A DNA stretch of 64,000 nucleotides from Bacteroidota bacterium. GTDB lineage: Bacteria > Bacteroidota > Bacteroidia > Chitinophagales > Saprospiraceae. This document shows, piece by piece, positions 45,249 to 54,359 of the stretch; positions within the stretch are counted from its first letter, which is position 1; each line of letters begins with the position of its first letter. Below the pieces are notes generated by a model. It had not been told where the DNA came from. It did no database searches and was given only the letters and a program-made list of their open reading frames with translations. A program made the translations under genes and the position numbers. The stretch lies in NCBI GenBank assembly GCA_029557915.1, contig JAKQHS010000002.1, positions 62,001-126,000 on the forward strand, given 5' to 3'.

Positions 45249-46040
45249 ATGAAAACTTTCTTATCAGAATACCGCCACGATTACAATACCTATACCTTCG
45301 GGTATACAATCTATTGTGTCTGTGAAGAAAGGTCGGAACTGGATGATATTTATGACCAGGGCTTTCTCCCCTACACCGGAGACCTTGGACTCAAATACGA
45401 TTTATTTTACAAATCCAGGGGGATCCGGGTCCGTCTTGCGGATTTCAAAGATTCCAGCGAAAACCGCAGGGTCAACCGGAAAATGGAATCCCTGGGCATC
45501 ACCTTCGAAATGATCCCGGTCGAGTCCTATGAACGGATCGAACAATTTGTTGAATTCGCCCGAAAATACAGCGAAGAAAGGATCGGAGAGGACAAGATGC
45601 CATTGCAGCGGATCCGCTATATCCTGGGGCGCAGGTACCTCACGCATATTCTTCCCTTTACCTCAGCCGGGGTGATCATCGGATATGTCCTCGCGGTGGT
45701 CACCGACCGCCAGTTTCATTATTGGTTTTCCTTCTATGATACCCGATTCCTGGATCAAAACAAACCCCTTGGAAAATGGCTGATGTGGAAATGCATCCAT
45801 ATCGCCCGTGAACTGGGCAAGGAACACATCTACCTGGGTAACGGCTACCTTGAAAAATCCTTGTATAAGACCCGGGATTTTAAATCCGTGGAATTTTATG
45901 ACGGCAACTCCTGGTCCGGCGACCTGAAACGACTTCAACAACTCTGCCTTTCCGATGCGGTCTTGCCGGAACTTGATGCGTTTAAATTAAACGACAGACG
46001 CAATGAATGGATCGCGGCCGAGATGGCCCGGAAAAAGTAA
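45249..46040 (+). CDS. ATE/Bpt-like tRNA-protein transferase-fold protein
   Basis: 263 residues. The C-terminal half (GVIIGYVLAVVTDRQFHYWFSFYD, then PLGKWLMWKCIHIARELGKEHIYLGNGY) resembles the GNAT-fold domain of arginyl/leucyl-tRNA-protein transferases. The segment RGIRVRLADFKDSSENRRVNRK recalls their RVxxxxFxxSxxxRRVxRR motif. The cysteine-rich zinc-like N-terminal motif of ATE1 is not complete. It may attach an amino acid to protein N termini for degradation, fitting the neighbouring aminopeptidase, but this is inference. Confidence 0.6.
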   Translation: MKTFLSEYRHDYNTYTFGYTIYCVCEERSELDDIYDQGFLPYTGDLGLKYDLFYKSRGIRVRLADFKDSSENRRVNRKMESLGITFEMIPVESYERIEQFVEFARKYSEERIGEDKMPLQRIRYILGRRYLTHILPFTSAGVIIGYVLAVVTDRQFHYWFSFYDTRFLDQNKPLGKWLMWKCIHIARELGKEHIYLGNGYLEKSLYKTRDFKSVEFYDGNSWSGDLKRLQQLCLSDAVLPELDAFKLNDRRNEWIAAEMARKK

Positions 46041-46043
46041 AAC

Positions 46044-47048
46044 CTACCTGAAAGGGACCCCTTTCACCTTGGTTTTTACCCGGCACAAGTAACGGTCGGC
46101 CGTCATGTATAAGGTGCTGCCGTCATCCCCCCAGGCACAATTGGCGGTGGCTTGTCCGGTTTCTATCCGGGCCAGCAGGTCGCCCTTGGGGGAAATCACC
46201 AATACCCCGCCCGGGCCCGTACTCCACACGTTGCCCTGGTCATCCACTTTCATGCCATCCGGCGCACCCCTCAATCCTTGTTTCGCCAGGTCGCTGCAGT
46301 CAAAGAAAAGCGTTCCTTTTCCTAAAAGCCCGTTGGCCATCACGGGGTATTTCATGATGTGGGGTTTGGCCCCGTCCGATTGTCCGACGTATAAAAATTT
46401 TTCGTCCGGAGACAAAGCCAGCCCATTGGGCCTCACCAGGTCATTGACTACGAGGCTCGTTTTTCCCTGGTCAACCAGGTAAACCCCAAATGCCTCCGTT
46501 TCCCTGCTGGCGTCTTTGTCCTGATTGGGCAGACCATAAGGGGGGTCGGTAAAATATACCCTCCCTTTTGAATCGACGATGACGTCATTTGGCGAATTGT
46601 ACCGTTTGCCGTTGTGGTTATCCGTGAGGGTGCGTTTCCCACCCGGCTTATTGAGAGGCAGGTAAGAGATCCTCCGGTCCCCATGTTCACAGAGCAGGAG
46701 GTTTCCATTCAGATCACGGGTAAGTCCGTTGCTGCCGGGTTCCCTGCTGTATTTTCCAACCCCGGTATAGCCGCTGGGTTTAATATAAGGCAGGGCGCCT
46801 TCCCCGTTCGGCCTCCAGATGTAAACCGTATTGGCCGGCACATCGCTGAATAAAACGGCGTTTTCTTCCTTCCACCATAAGGGGCCTTCTGACCAGTCAA
46901 AGCCGTCAGCAAGCACCTCAATGGGTGCCTGGGGATCGATAAGCATTTCACCGGCGGGTTTTACAATATGGATCTTGCCGATGGTCGCCTGGCCATGGGC
47001 CAGCTGCACGGCCGTAAAAAGCAATAATCCCAGAAATAATTTGTTCAT
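46044..47048 (-). CDS. SMP-30/gluconolactonase family protein, exported
   Basis: 334 residues with a signal peptide (MNKLFLGLLLFTAVQLAHGQ). The six-bladed beta-propeller has the SMP-30 signatures GFDWSEGPLWW, GSNGLTRDLNGNLLLCEHGDRRI, YNSPNDVIVDSKGRVYFTDPPYG, RPNGLALSPDEKFLYVG and GAPDGMKVDDQGNVW, whose Glu/Asn/Asp residues bind calcium. It probably hydrolyses a sugar lactone in the periplasm. Downstream of mpl by 12 bases on the same strand. Confidence 0.92.
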   Translation of the reverse strand: MNKLFLGLLLFTAVQLAHGQATIGKIHIVKPAGEMLIDPQAPIEVLADGFDWSEGPLWWKEENAVLFSDVPANTVYIWRPNGEGALPYIKPSGYTGVGKYSREPGSNGLTRDLNGNLLLCEHGDRRISYLPLNKPGGKRTLTDNHNGKRYNSPNDVIVDSKGRVYFTDPPYGLPNQDKDASRETEAFGVYLVDQGKTSLVVNDLVRPNGLALSPDEKFLYVGQSDGAKPHIMKYPVMANGLLGKGTLFFDCSDLAKQGLRGAPDGMKVDDQGNVWSTGPGGVLVISPKGDLLARIETGQATANCAWGDDGSTLYMTADRYLCRVKTKVKGVPFR

Positions 47049-47060
47049 AGATCTTGTTAT

Positions 47061-48410
47061 TTATTCCTTTTGCGCCCAGCTTTTGATATCCACTCCATTG
47101 AAAGTGCCGCTGCTCATCAGTAAAATGACGGCCTGCGTTTTCGTTAAGGTATTCAGGTAGTTTTCCAGCTGCGCGTTTTCAGTAAAAATAAACAAATCCG
47201 GACGGTCAAATTGGGATTTTATCTCCTCCGGATCGAGGTCGGGCATACGCTTGATTTCAAGGGTGTGCTTGTTGTAAAAAATCACCGCCTCATCCGCCGG
47301 ATCCAGGGTATTCCGGTATTGGGATAAAAAGTTTTTGTTCAGGCTGCTGAAGGTGTGGAGTTCCAGGATTGCGACCAACCGGCTGTCCGGGTATTGGGTG
47401 CGAATAGCCTGGACCGTCGCCCTTACTTTTGACGGGGCATGTGCAAAATCAAGGTAAATCCTGGTTTGCCCGGAGGCGTAAAGAGCCTGGAGCCGTTTTG
47501 CCGCACCCCGGAAAGAGGTCAGAGCGGAAAGCACATCCGTTTCACGACAACCCAAGGCCAGGCAAACCTGCAGCGCCGCCTCGGCATTCTGCATATTGTG
47601 CTGGCCAAAGACCTGCATCGGGTATTCCTTCCCATCCCGGACAAGGATGGACAAGCCTTCCCTGATTTCATGGTAAGGGGTTTGATAAGGAAGGAAGGCC
47701 AGGTCCGTCCGTGGGCAGGCTTCCACGACGCGGCATAAGTCTTCATCTCCCTGGTAATACCAAACGATGGCTTGTTCCGGAAGCTGAGACAAATAATTTC
47801 TGAATACCTCCAGATAGTCATTCTTTGTTGGGAAAACATTGATATGGTCCCAGGCAATGCCGGTAATGACGGTGAAGTGAGGCCTGTAATGGATGATTTT
47901 AGGGACAGGATCTATGGGTGAGCTGAGATATTCATCCCCTTCGATCACCATCAGGGGGGCATCCGACAAACGGATCATATGATCAAATCCTTCCAGGGGC
48001 GCTCCGATCAGGTAGTCAAATGCAGTCCCCAGATGCCTGAGCACATGCATGATCATGGCTGTGGTCGTGGTCTTGCCGTGGCTTCCGGCGACTACCACCC
48101 TTCTTTTGTTCGTAGCATGCAGGGCTATAAATTCCGGGTAAGACAGAATCCGCAACTTCAGCTCCTGGGCTTTTGCCAGCTCAGGATTGTCTTTTTTTGC
48201 ATGCATGCCGAGGATCACCAGTTCAACCCCAGCATCCAATTTGTCCGGATCCCATCCTGGTGCGGGCAGGAGGCCATGGGCCTGGAGCCGGTCTTTGGCG
48301 GGATTATAAATTTCATCGTCTGATCCACTGACCTGGTGTCCCGCCAGGTGAAGGGCAATGCTCAGGTTATGCATGACCGCTCCACCCATGGCTATTACAT
48401 GAATTCGCAT
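47061..48410 (-). CDS. mpl: UDP-N-acetylmuramate:tripeptide ligase (Mpl)
   Basis: 449 residues of the Mur ligase family. Reattaches recycled murein tripeptide to UDP-MurNAc. The Rossmann-like N-terminal IHVIAMGGAVMHNLSIAL is the Mpl/MurC type, the ATP loop VVAGSHGKTTTTAMIMH is intact, and the C-terminal domain has YLDFAHAPSKVRATVQAIR. MurC is the nearest alternative, but the HVIAMGG start and the missing MurC-specific segments favour Mpl. Confidence 0.9.
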   Translation of the reverse strand: MRIHVIAMGGAVMHNLSIALHLAGHQVSGSDDEIYNPAKDRLQAHGLLPAPGWDPDKLDAGVELVILGMHAKKDNPELAKAQELKLRILSYPEFIALHATNKRRVVVAGSHGKTTTTAMIMHVLRHLGTAFDYLIGAPLEGFDHMIRLSDAPLMVIEGDEYLSSPIDPVPKIIHYRPHFTVITGIAWDHINVFPTKNDYLEVFRNYLSQLPEQAIVWYYQGDEDLCRVVEACPRTDLAFLPYQTPYHEIREGLSILVRDGKEYPMQVFGQHNMQNAEAALQVCLALGCRETDVLSALTSFRGAAKRLQALYASGQTRIYLDFAHAPSKVRATVQAIRTQYPDSRLVAILELHTFSSLNKNFLSQYRNTLDPADEAVIFYNKHTLEIKRMPDLDPEEIKSQFDRPDLFIFTENAQLENYLNTLTKTQAVILLMSSGTFNGVDIKSWAQKE

Positions 48411-48502
48411 GCGGCAAAATTGGAAAAAATAAAGGTCATATTAAACTTTTTTTGCATCTGAATGGGGCGGATCCAGGATCAGGGGGTCAATCCAATAAGG
48501 GA

Positions 48503-50047
48503 TTAAAGGGGGATGTTCCCGTGTTTTTTCGAAGGCCTGGCCACTGCCTTTTTCGATAGGCTGGCCAATGCTTTAATGAGTTTTCGCCGGGTCTCCGAAG
48601 GAAGGATCACCTCATCCACATAACCCCGGGCCGCCGCCCGGTATGGATGCAAAAAGGTCTCAGCATACTCTTTTTCTTTTTCCAGTACTTTGGCGACGGG
48701 GTCTGCGGCAGATTCGATCTCTTTCTTAAATATGATTTCGCTGGCGCCCCTGGCCCCCATGACTGCGATTTCTGCCCCCGGCCAGGCAAAGCTGAAATCA
48801 GCCCCAATGTGTTTTGAATTCATCACGTCATAGGCTCCCCCGTAGGCCTTTCTTACGATCACCGTAAGCCTGGGCACCGTGGCTTCGCTGAAAGCATACA
48901 ACAACTTCGCCCCATGTACGATGATGCCGTTCCATTCCTGATCCGTTCCGGGTAAAAATCCGGGAACATCCACCAGTACGATGAGAGGTATATTGAATGA
49001 ATCGCAAAAGCGGACGAACCGGGCGGCCTTTCTTGAAGCGTTTACATCGAGGACCCCGGCCAGGACCTGGGGCTGATTGGCAACGATACCAATCGATTTT
49101 CCGGCCAGGGTGGCAAATCCCACGACCACATTCTGAGCAAAAAGTTCGTGGATCTCAAAAAACGAATCCCGGTCAACGACTTCGCGAATGACCGTCTTGA
49201 TGTCATATGGCAAATGGTTGGATTCGGGCAAGACACCGTCCAGTGCGGGCCGGTACTCATCCCCCAGGTCGAATGGATATTGCGGGCTGGGCGCTTCATG
49301 ATGGGAGGGAAGGTAAAACAAAAGTTTTTTGATCATTTCAAGGCATTCCATGTCGTTGGCTGCCGTGAGATGCGAGACCCCGGATTTCCCCGCATGGCTC
49401 AGCGCACCGCCCAGGGATTCGCTGGTGACGGATTCATTCGTCACCGTTTTCACCACATTCGGCCCGGTAACAAACATATAGGAAGTATGGTCCGTCATCA
49501 GAATAAAATCAGTGATGGCCGGTGAATACACGGCCCCGCCCGCACAGGGACCAAGGATGGCCGAAATCTGTGGAATGACCCCGGAGGCAAGGGTATTCCT
49601 GTAAAAGACCTCCGCGTAACCGGCCAGCGAGTCTACCCCCTCCTGGATCCTGGCACCCCCGGAATCATTCAAACCGATCATGGGAGCCTTGTTTTGAAGG
49701 GCCATGTCCATGAGGACACAGATTTTCCGGGCATGGGTTTCAGACAAGGAACCTCCAAAAACGGTAAAATCCTGGGCAAAAACATAAACCAAGCGCCCGT
49801 GAATGAGTCCGTAGCCCGTGATGACCCCATCACCGGGGTAAAGCGCATTTTGCATGTCAAAATCCGTGTTCCGGTGGGTCACCAGCATGCCAATTTCCTC
49901 AAAAGAATGAGGGTCGAGCAGCAAATCGATCCTTTCCCTGGCGGTGAGTTTGCCTTTTTCATGTTGCTGTCGAATGCGGGATTCACCACCCCCGGCCAGG
50001 GCTTCAACTTTCATCCGGTTCAGCCTTTCCAATAATTCTTTTTTCAT
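48503..50047 (-). CDS. Acyl-CoA carboxylase beta (carboxyltransferase) subunit
   Basis: 514 residues of the propionyl-CoA/methylmalonyl-CoA type carboxyltransferase. Transfers CO2 from carboxybiotin to an acyl-CoA. The crotonase-fold halves have [81 protein letters not shown] and [18 protein letters not shown]. Propionyl-CoA is the most likely substrate, but methylcrotonyl-CoA cannot be excluded. No biotin carboxylase or carrier lies beside it; one is at 22135. Confidence 0.92.
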   Translation of the reverse strand: MKKELLERLNRMKVEALAGGGESRIRQQHEKGKLTARERIDLLLDPHSFEEIGMLVTHRNTDFDMQNALYPGDGVITGYGLIHGRLVYVFAQDFTVFGGSLSETHARKICVLMDMALQNKAPMIGLNDSGGARIQEGVDSLAGYAEVFYRNTLASGVIPQISAILGPCAGGAVYSPAITDFILMTDHTSYMFVTGPNVVKTVTNESVTSESLGGALSHAGKSGVSHLTAANDMECLEMIKKLLFYLPSHHEAPSPQYPFDLGDEYRPALDGVLPESNHLPYDIKTVIREVVDRDSFFEIHELFAQNVVVGFATLAGKSIGIVANQPQVLAGVLDVNASRKAARFVRFCDSFNIPLIVLVDVPGFLPGTDQEWNGIIVHGAKLLYAFSEATVPRLTVIVRKAYGGAYDVMNSKHIGADFSFAWPGAEIAVMGARGASEIIFKKEIESAADPVAKVLEKEKEYAETFLHPYRAAARGYVDEVILPSETRRKLIKALASLSKKAVARPSKKHGNIPL

Positions 50048-50133
50048 GATTTCATGCGTAGCCTTTGAAATGGTGATTTTTTAAATATTGTAATGAACAG
50101 GCAGGATGACTGAATTACTTTTCAATATATTAT

Positions 50134-50141
50134 TAATTTTG
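50134..50141 (+). promoter_or_regulatory. -7 element upstream of aspC
   Basis: TAATTTTG matches TAnnTTTG exactly, 22 bases before the aspC ATG; no clear -33 partner. Confidence 0.4.
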
Positions 50142-50162
50142 TGATTCAACTTTAAAAATTAT

Positions 50163-51374
50163 ATGTCTTCAACTGCGATTGAATCCGTCTTAAGCGACCG
50201 GGTAATGTCCATGACCGAATCCGCCACCCTTCAAATGGCCGGTATGGCCCGGAAAATGAAGGAACAGGGCATCGATGTGATCACCCTCAGCCTGGGAGAG
50301 CCGGATTTCGACACCCCCCAACACATCAAAGATGCCGCCCTTAAAGCCATGGAAGCCGGACATACTAAATACACTGCCGTTGCAGGTAACCTCGACCTCC
50401 GGGAAGCGATTTGCGCGAAACTGAAAAGGGAAAACGGTTTGGATTTCAAGCCCAGCCAGATCGTAGTATCCAACGGGGCGAAGCAGGATATCGCCAATTT
50501 ATGCCTGGCCATGATCAACCCAGGGGATGAAGTGATCATCCTGTCTCCCTACTGGGTCTCCTACTCAGACATCGTAAAAATGTGCGGAGGGGAAGCCGTG
50601 GTCTTGTCTGCAGGAGTGGAGGAAGATTTTAAAGTACCCGCTTCCCGGGTGGAAGCAGCGATTTCGGACCGGACCAAACTGATTATGTTCTCCAGCCCCT
50701 GCAACCCCACCGGTTCGGTGTTCAACGAGGATGAACTCAAAGCCATCGCAGAAGTCGTAGCCCGGCATGAAAACCTCTATATCATGTCCGATGAGATCTA
50801 TGAACATATCAATTTCACGGGCAAACACATCAGCATTGCCTCTTTCCCCGAAGTCAAGGACCGCACCATTGTAGTCAATGGTTTCTCCAAGGCCTTTGCC
50901 ATGACCGGCTGGAGGCTGGGGTACATGGCGGCGCCCCAGTTCATTGCGGATGCCTGTGTTAAAATCCAGGGCCAGATGACCTCCGGAGCGAATTCCATTG
51001 CCCAAAAAGCAGGGGTGGCAGCACTAAATTCGGACCTCAGGCCTACCCAGGAAATGACCATGGCCTTCAGGCGCCGGAGGGATCTCATAATATCCCTCCT
51101 CAAGGAAATTCCCGGCTTTAAGTGTAATTTTCCAACCGGGGCCTTTTATATTTTTCCCGATATCAGCGCTTACTTCGGTAAAAGCGACGGGGTGACCACC
51201 ATCCACAATTCGGACGATTTTTCCCTCTTTTTACTCAACCAGGCCCATGTCGCCACCGTCGGTGGCTCCGCCTTCGGGGATGACCATTGTTTCCGGATTT
51301 CCTACGCGGCGAGTGAAGACCAGATCCGCGAGGCAGTACGGCGTATTAAAGAGGCGGTTTCAAAGCTGAAATAA
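50163..51374 (+). CDS. aspC: Aspartate aminotransferase-type class I aminotransferase
   Basis: 403 residues. PLP enzyme exchanging amino groups between aspartate and 2-oxoglutarate or similar pairs. EQGIDVITLSLGEPDFDTP, YTAVAGNLDLREAI, SSPCNPTGSVF, DEIYEHINF, the PLP lysine in VNGFSKAFAMTGWRLGYM, and the C-terminal FRISYAASEDQIREAVRRI are present. The class Ib members also use prephenate or aromatic acids, so the exact substrate is open. Confidence 0.92.
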   Translation: MSSTAIESVLSDRVMSMTESATLQMAGMARKMKEQGIDVITLSLGEPDFDTPQHIKDAALKAMEAGHTKYTAVAGNLDLREAICAKLKRENGLDFKPSQIVVSNGAKQDIANLCLAMINPGDEVIILSPYWVSYSDIVKMCGGEAVVLSAGVEEDFKVPASRVEAAISDRTKLIMFSSPCNPTGSVFNEDELKAIAEVVARHENLYIMSDEIYEHINFTGKHISIASFPEVKDRTIVVNGFSKAFAMTGWRLGYMAAPQFIADACVKIQGQMTSGANSIAQKAGVAALNSDLRPTQEMTMAFRRRRDLIISLLKEIPGFKCNFPTGAFYIFPDISAYFGKSDGVTTIHNSDDFSLFLLNQAHVATVGGSAFGDDHCFRISYAASEDQIREAVRRIKEAVSKLK

Positions 51375-51377
51375 CCT

Positions 51378-51385
51378 TAATTTTG
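51378..51385 (+). promoter_or_regulatory. -7 element upstream of the desaturase gene
   Basis: TAATTTTG matches TAnnTTTG exactly and begins 4 bases after the aspC stop, 58 bases before the desaturase ATG. The -33 element is not clear. Confidence 0.4.
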
Positions 51386-51442
51386 CACCTCCTGTTGTGA
51401 AGCATTTTTTGTTAAACTTCAAATCAAGCTATTCCATTCCAT

Positions 51443-52519
51443 ATGGCTGCCATCAAATTTATCAGTAACAACACGCAATTTTTCCCTGTTCTCAGAAAGA
51501 GGGTAAACCAGTATTTTGAAGAAAAAGGCATCCCCCAGACCGGGAATTACAAATTATACATTAAAACCGCCCTGCTTTCGGCGGGTCTGATCGGCACTTA
51601 TTTGTGGCTGGTCTTCTTTACCCCGCATTCCATCCTCCTGGGCCTCCTGCTGTGCGGGATCCTTGGGGTCCTGGTGGCCGCGGTGGGCTTCAACGTCATG
51701 CACGACGGCGCCCATGGAAGTTATTCCAATATAAGCTGGCTGAATAATGTTATGGCCTATTCCCTGAATGTACTGGGCGGGTCCTCCTTCATGTGGAAAC
51801 ACAAACACAATATTGCCCACCATTCCTTTACCAACATCGAAGGCATGGACGAAGACATTGATATCAAACCCTTCCTGAGGGTCAATACTTCCCAAAAAAG
51901 ATACTGGTTCCACCGCTTTCAGCATATTTACGGCTTGATCCTCTATGGTTTTACTTACCTGATGTGGATTTTTTTCAATGACTTCAAAAAATATTTCAGC
52001 CGCAAAGTGACTGACCATACGGCGCTGCCACCCATGAATTTAAGGGAACATCTCACTTTTTGGTTGACCAAGTTCGCCTATGCCGTCACTTTCTTCATCC
52101 TCCCGGTCTGGCAGGTCGGGCTGCTTAAAACCCTGCTGGGTTATGGCATGCTGGTATTTATTACAGGCATTCTGATCGCGATCGTCTTCCAGTTGGCCCA
52201 TGTGCATGAAGAAGCAGCATTTGTCGAGCCCCAGGGAGAACCTTTTGTCATTGAAAACGACTGGGCCATCCATCAGATCAATACCACCGCCAATTTTGCC
52301 ACCAAACAAAAATGGCATAGTTGGTTTTGGGGCGGTTTGAATTACCAGATCGAACATCACCTCTTTCCCAGGATCAGCCATGTGCATTATCCTGAAATCA
52401 GCAAGATCGTCAAACAAACCTGCAGGGAATTCAATATAGCCTATAATGAATTTCCGACCGTCATCCATGCCATCCATTCCCACTTTACCCATCTGAAGAA
52501 ACTGGGTGTGGCCTATTGA
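51443..52519 (+). CDS. Acyl-lipid/acyl-CoA fatty acid desaturase
   Basis: 358 residues. Membrane di-iron enzyme that introduces a double bond into a fatty acyl chain. Three histidine boxes are intact: HDGAHGS, HKHNIAHHSF and QIEHHLFPRISHVHYP. The Gln in the third box (QIEHH) is a feature of front-end and linoleoyl-CoA-type desaturases. Four to six membrane helices. No cytochrome b5 domain is fused. Confidence 0.92.
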   Translation: MAAIKFISNNTQFFPVLRKRVNQYFEEKGIPQTGNYKLYIKTALLSAGLIGTYLWLVFFTPHSILLGLLLCGILGVLVAAVGFNVMHDGAHGSYSNISWLNNVMAYSLNVLGGSSFMWKHKHNIAHHSFTNIEGMDEDIDIKPFLRVNTSQKRYWFHRFQHIYGLILYGFTYLMWIFFNDFKKYFSRKVTDHTALPPMNLREHLTFWLTKFAYAVTFFILPVWQVGLLKTLLGYGMLVFITGILIAIVFQLAHVHEEAAFVEPQGEPFVIENDWAIHQINTTANFATKQKWHSWFWGGLNYQIEHHLFPRISHVHYPEISKIVKQTCREFNIAYNEFPTVIHAIHSHFTHLKKLGVAY

Positions 52520-52551
52520 TCCAGGCAGCGGAAGGTGGTATATGGATTGAC

Positions 52552-52962
52552 CTATTCTTCGGAATTCACGATCGTACCATAGTCAATAAACAGTTCCTCC
52601 CCGGGCTGGATGTCCCGCAGGGCCTCAAACTCCGCCCCCTCATCAATGGATTGGATATTGGGCTCATCGGAATGATTGAGATACAAGGCGATGTCCATGG
52701 TTTTAAACCCTCCTGCAGGAACAAAATAATCCTGTTCGTCAAACAGGCAATAGGTTTCAATCATATACCTTGAAGCTTCCGGGAGGGCGGCCACTTCCTC
52801 AAAAGAAAGACGGACCCATTCTCCGGGCTCCTTGGAAAACATGGAACGGCAACCTTTGGGTATGGGCCTGACCGCAAATACCCCAATGCCATGGACCGGG
52901 GAAGGCCTGATCATGGCGTAATGATGAAAATTGAGCTCTTCCTGTAATCTGGCTTTATCCAT
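52552..52962 (-). CDS. SET-domain protein (putative lysine methyltransferase)
   Basis: 136 residues consisting of one SET fold. The opening RPSPVHGIGVFAVRPIPKG, then ALYLNHSDEPNIQ (the NHS/cofactor-binding motif) and EELFIDYG near the C terminus are the SET signatures. It lacks pre- or post-SET cysteine clusters. Bacterial SET proteins can methylate lysines of ribosomal or other proteins; the target here is unknown. Convergent with the desaturase gene. Confidence 0.9.
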   Translation of the reverse strand: MDKARLQEELNFHHYAMIRPSPVHGIGVFAVRPIPKGCRSMFSKEPGEWVRLSFEEVAALPEASRYMIETYCLFDEQDYFVPAGGFKTMDIALYLNHSDEPNIQSIDEGAEFEALRDIQPGEELFIDYGTIVNSEE

Positions 52963-53110
52963 ACTTGTTCCAAAAATTATAGGGCCCTAAAATTATTGAA
53001 GTCCCGGCATGTTTCTGAAGCTATTTTGGGCTATAGATTTATTTTATAGTCTGGCACTTCCTCATTCCGCCCTGGCGATCCCTGTTTCTCTGGGTACGAA
53101 CAGTTGGAGG

Positions 53111-53147
53111 TTCCCCCTCCCCCATTACCCCATCCTCCCATTCTCTC
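53111..53147. repeat. C/T-rich stretch in the gap 52963-53267
   Basis: A C-rich pyrimidine stretch in a 305-base gap that holds no supported gene. A possible frame at 53009-53227 lacks similarity and includes this low-complexity segment, so it was not called. The only other signal in the gap is the -7 element at 53256. Confidence 0.4.
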
Positions 53148-53255
53148 AGCGCCCGGCACTCTGGCACCTACTTTCCATATTTACCGGGGCCCTGGGAAAG
53201 GAGGGTATTAATAATTTTCTCCTTTGAAACCGGATGGAGGGGCGGATGGGAAAAT

Positions 53256-53263
53256 TATATTTG
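53256..53263 (+). promoter_or_regulatory. -7 element very close to the antiporter start codon
   Basis: TATATTTG matches TAnnTTTG exactly and ends 4 bases before the ATG at 53268, so a transcript from it would be leaderless or nearly so. No good -33 element at 17-20 bases. Confidence 0.4.
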
Positions 53264-53267
53264 TCCC

Positions 53268-54236
53268 ATGATTTTGAGCATTTTTCTCTGTCTTATTGGC
53301 TTTGCCATACTCATTCTGGGGGCTCATCTTTTGGTAAAGGGTGCCTCGTCTGCAGCAAAACGGAAGGGAATATCCAACCTGGCCATTGGACTAACCGTGG
53401 TTGCCTTCGGGACCTCGATGCCCGAGTTTACCGTGAGTATGTTGGCTGCTTTGGATGGGAAGAATGACGCTTCCTTTGGTAATGTCATAGGGAGCAACAG
53501 TTTCAATCTGCTGTTTATCCTGGGTGTTTCAGGCCTGATATACCCCCTGGCCGTTCACCGCAACACCGTCAACAAGGAAATTCCGATATCCCTGGGTGCA
53601 GCCATCCTGCTCTGGCTCGTGGTCAATGATTCGTGGCACGGCTGGAGCCAAGGCGGAATGAATATATTATCCAGAATAGATTCACTGGTTTTCCTGGTGT
53701 TTTTCTGTGGTTTCCTTTATTATGTTTATTTAAGCATGAAGGAAGCAAAAGATAAAAACATCGAAGACGGATACCATTTATACAGTACGGGAATTGCCAT
53801 ACTCATGATCCTCGGTGGCCTGGCCTTTTTAATCGGAGGCGGGAAAATGGTTGTGAACAGCTCGGTTAAAATCGCCCAATATTACGGGTGGAGTGAAAAA
53901 CTGATTGGCCTCACGATTCTGGCTGCAGGGACTTCTCTCCCGGAACTGGCGACTTCTGCGGTCGCCGCATATCACAAACACGATGATATCGCAATTGGCA
54001 ACGTCATCGGTTCAAATATCTTTAATATCCTTTTTATCCTGGGATTTACCGGACTTGTACATCCCATTCCTTACAATGCCGAAATGAACAAGGATATTTA
54101 TGTCCTGATTGCGGGAACAGTGGCCCTTATGGTTTTCCTCTTCGTCTTCCGGAAGCATAAACTGGACCGGTGGAAATCGTTTTTAATGCTGGCCGCTTAT
54201 ATCCTGTACACCGTTTATCTAATCAGATTAGGCTAG
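53268..54236 (+). CDS. Calcium/sodium antiporter (CaCA family, YrbG-like)
   Basis: 322 residues, about 10 membrane helices in two inverted halves. Each half has an alpha repeat: GLTVVAFGTSMPEFTVSMLAA...GNVIGSNSFNLLFILG and GLTILAAGTSLPELATSAVAA...GNVIGSNIFNILFILG, with the acidic ion-binding residues. Exports calcium using sodium or protons. Normal length. The start follows a -7 element by 4 bases. Confidence 0.95.
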   Translation: MILSIFLCLIGFAILILGAHLLVKGASSAAKRKGISNLAIGLTVVAFGTSMPEFTVSMLAALDGKNDASFGNVIGSNSFNLLFILGVSGLIYPLAVHRNTVNKEIPISLGAAILLWLVVNDSWHGWSQGGMNILSRIDSLVFLVFFCGFLYYVYLSMKEAKDKNIEDGYHLYSTGIAILMILGGLAFLIGGGKMVVNSSVKIAQYYGWSEKLIGLTILAAGTSLPELATSAVAAYHKHDDIAIGNVIGSNIFNILFILGFTGLVHPIPYNAEMNKDIYVLIAGTVALMVFLFVFRKHKLDRWKSFLMLAAYILYTVYLIRLG

Positions 54237-54302
54237 GTTCCGGAGGATCAGGGATGTTCCCCAAATAATGCGCTCCGCCGAAGGGAGAAATGGAACGCAT
54301 AC

Positions 54303-54336
54303 AAACAAAAAAGGGACCCCGAAGATCGAGGTCCCT
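54303..54336 (-). terminator. Rho-independent terminator of dnaK
   Basis: On the minus strand AGGGACC...GGTCCCT (54312-54336) forms a 7-bp perfect stem followed by six T and GTTTG. It lies 24 bases after the dnaK stop. Confidence 0.85.
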
Positions 54337-54359
54337 GCATGTCGCTGGAAGCCGAATAA

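Noticed and set aside
53009-53227. 72-codon plus-strand ORF in the gap before the antiporter
   Set aside because: Contains the C/T-rich stretch, has no similarity I recognise, and ends where the antiporter promoter begins.
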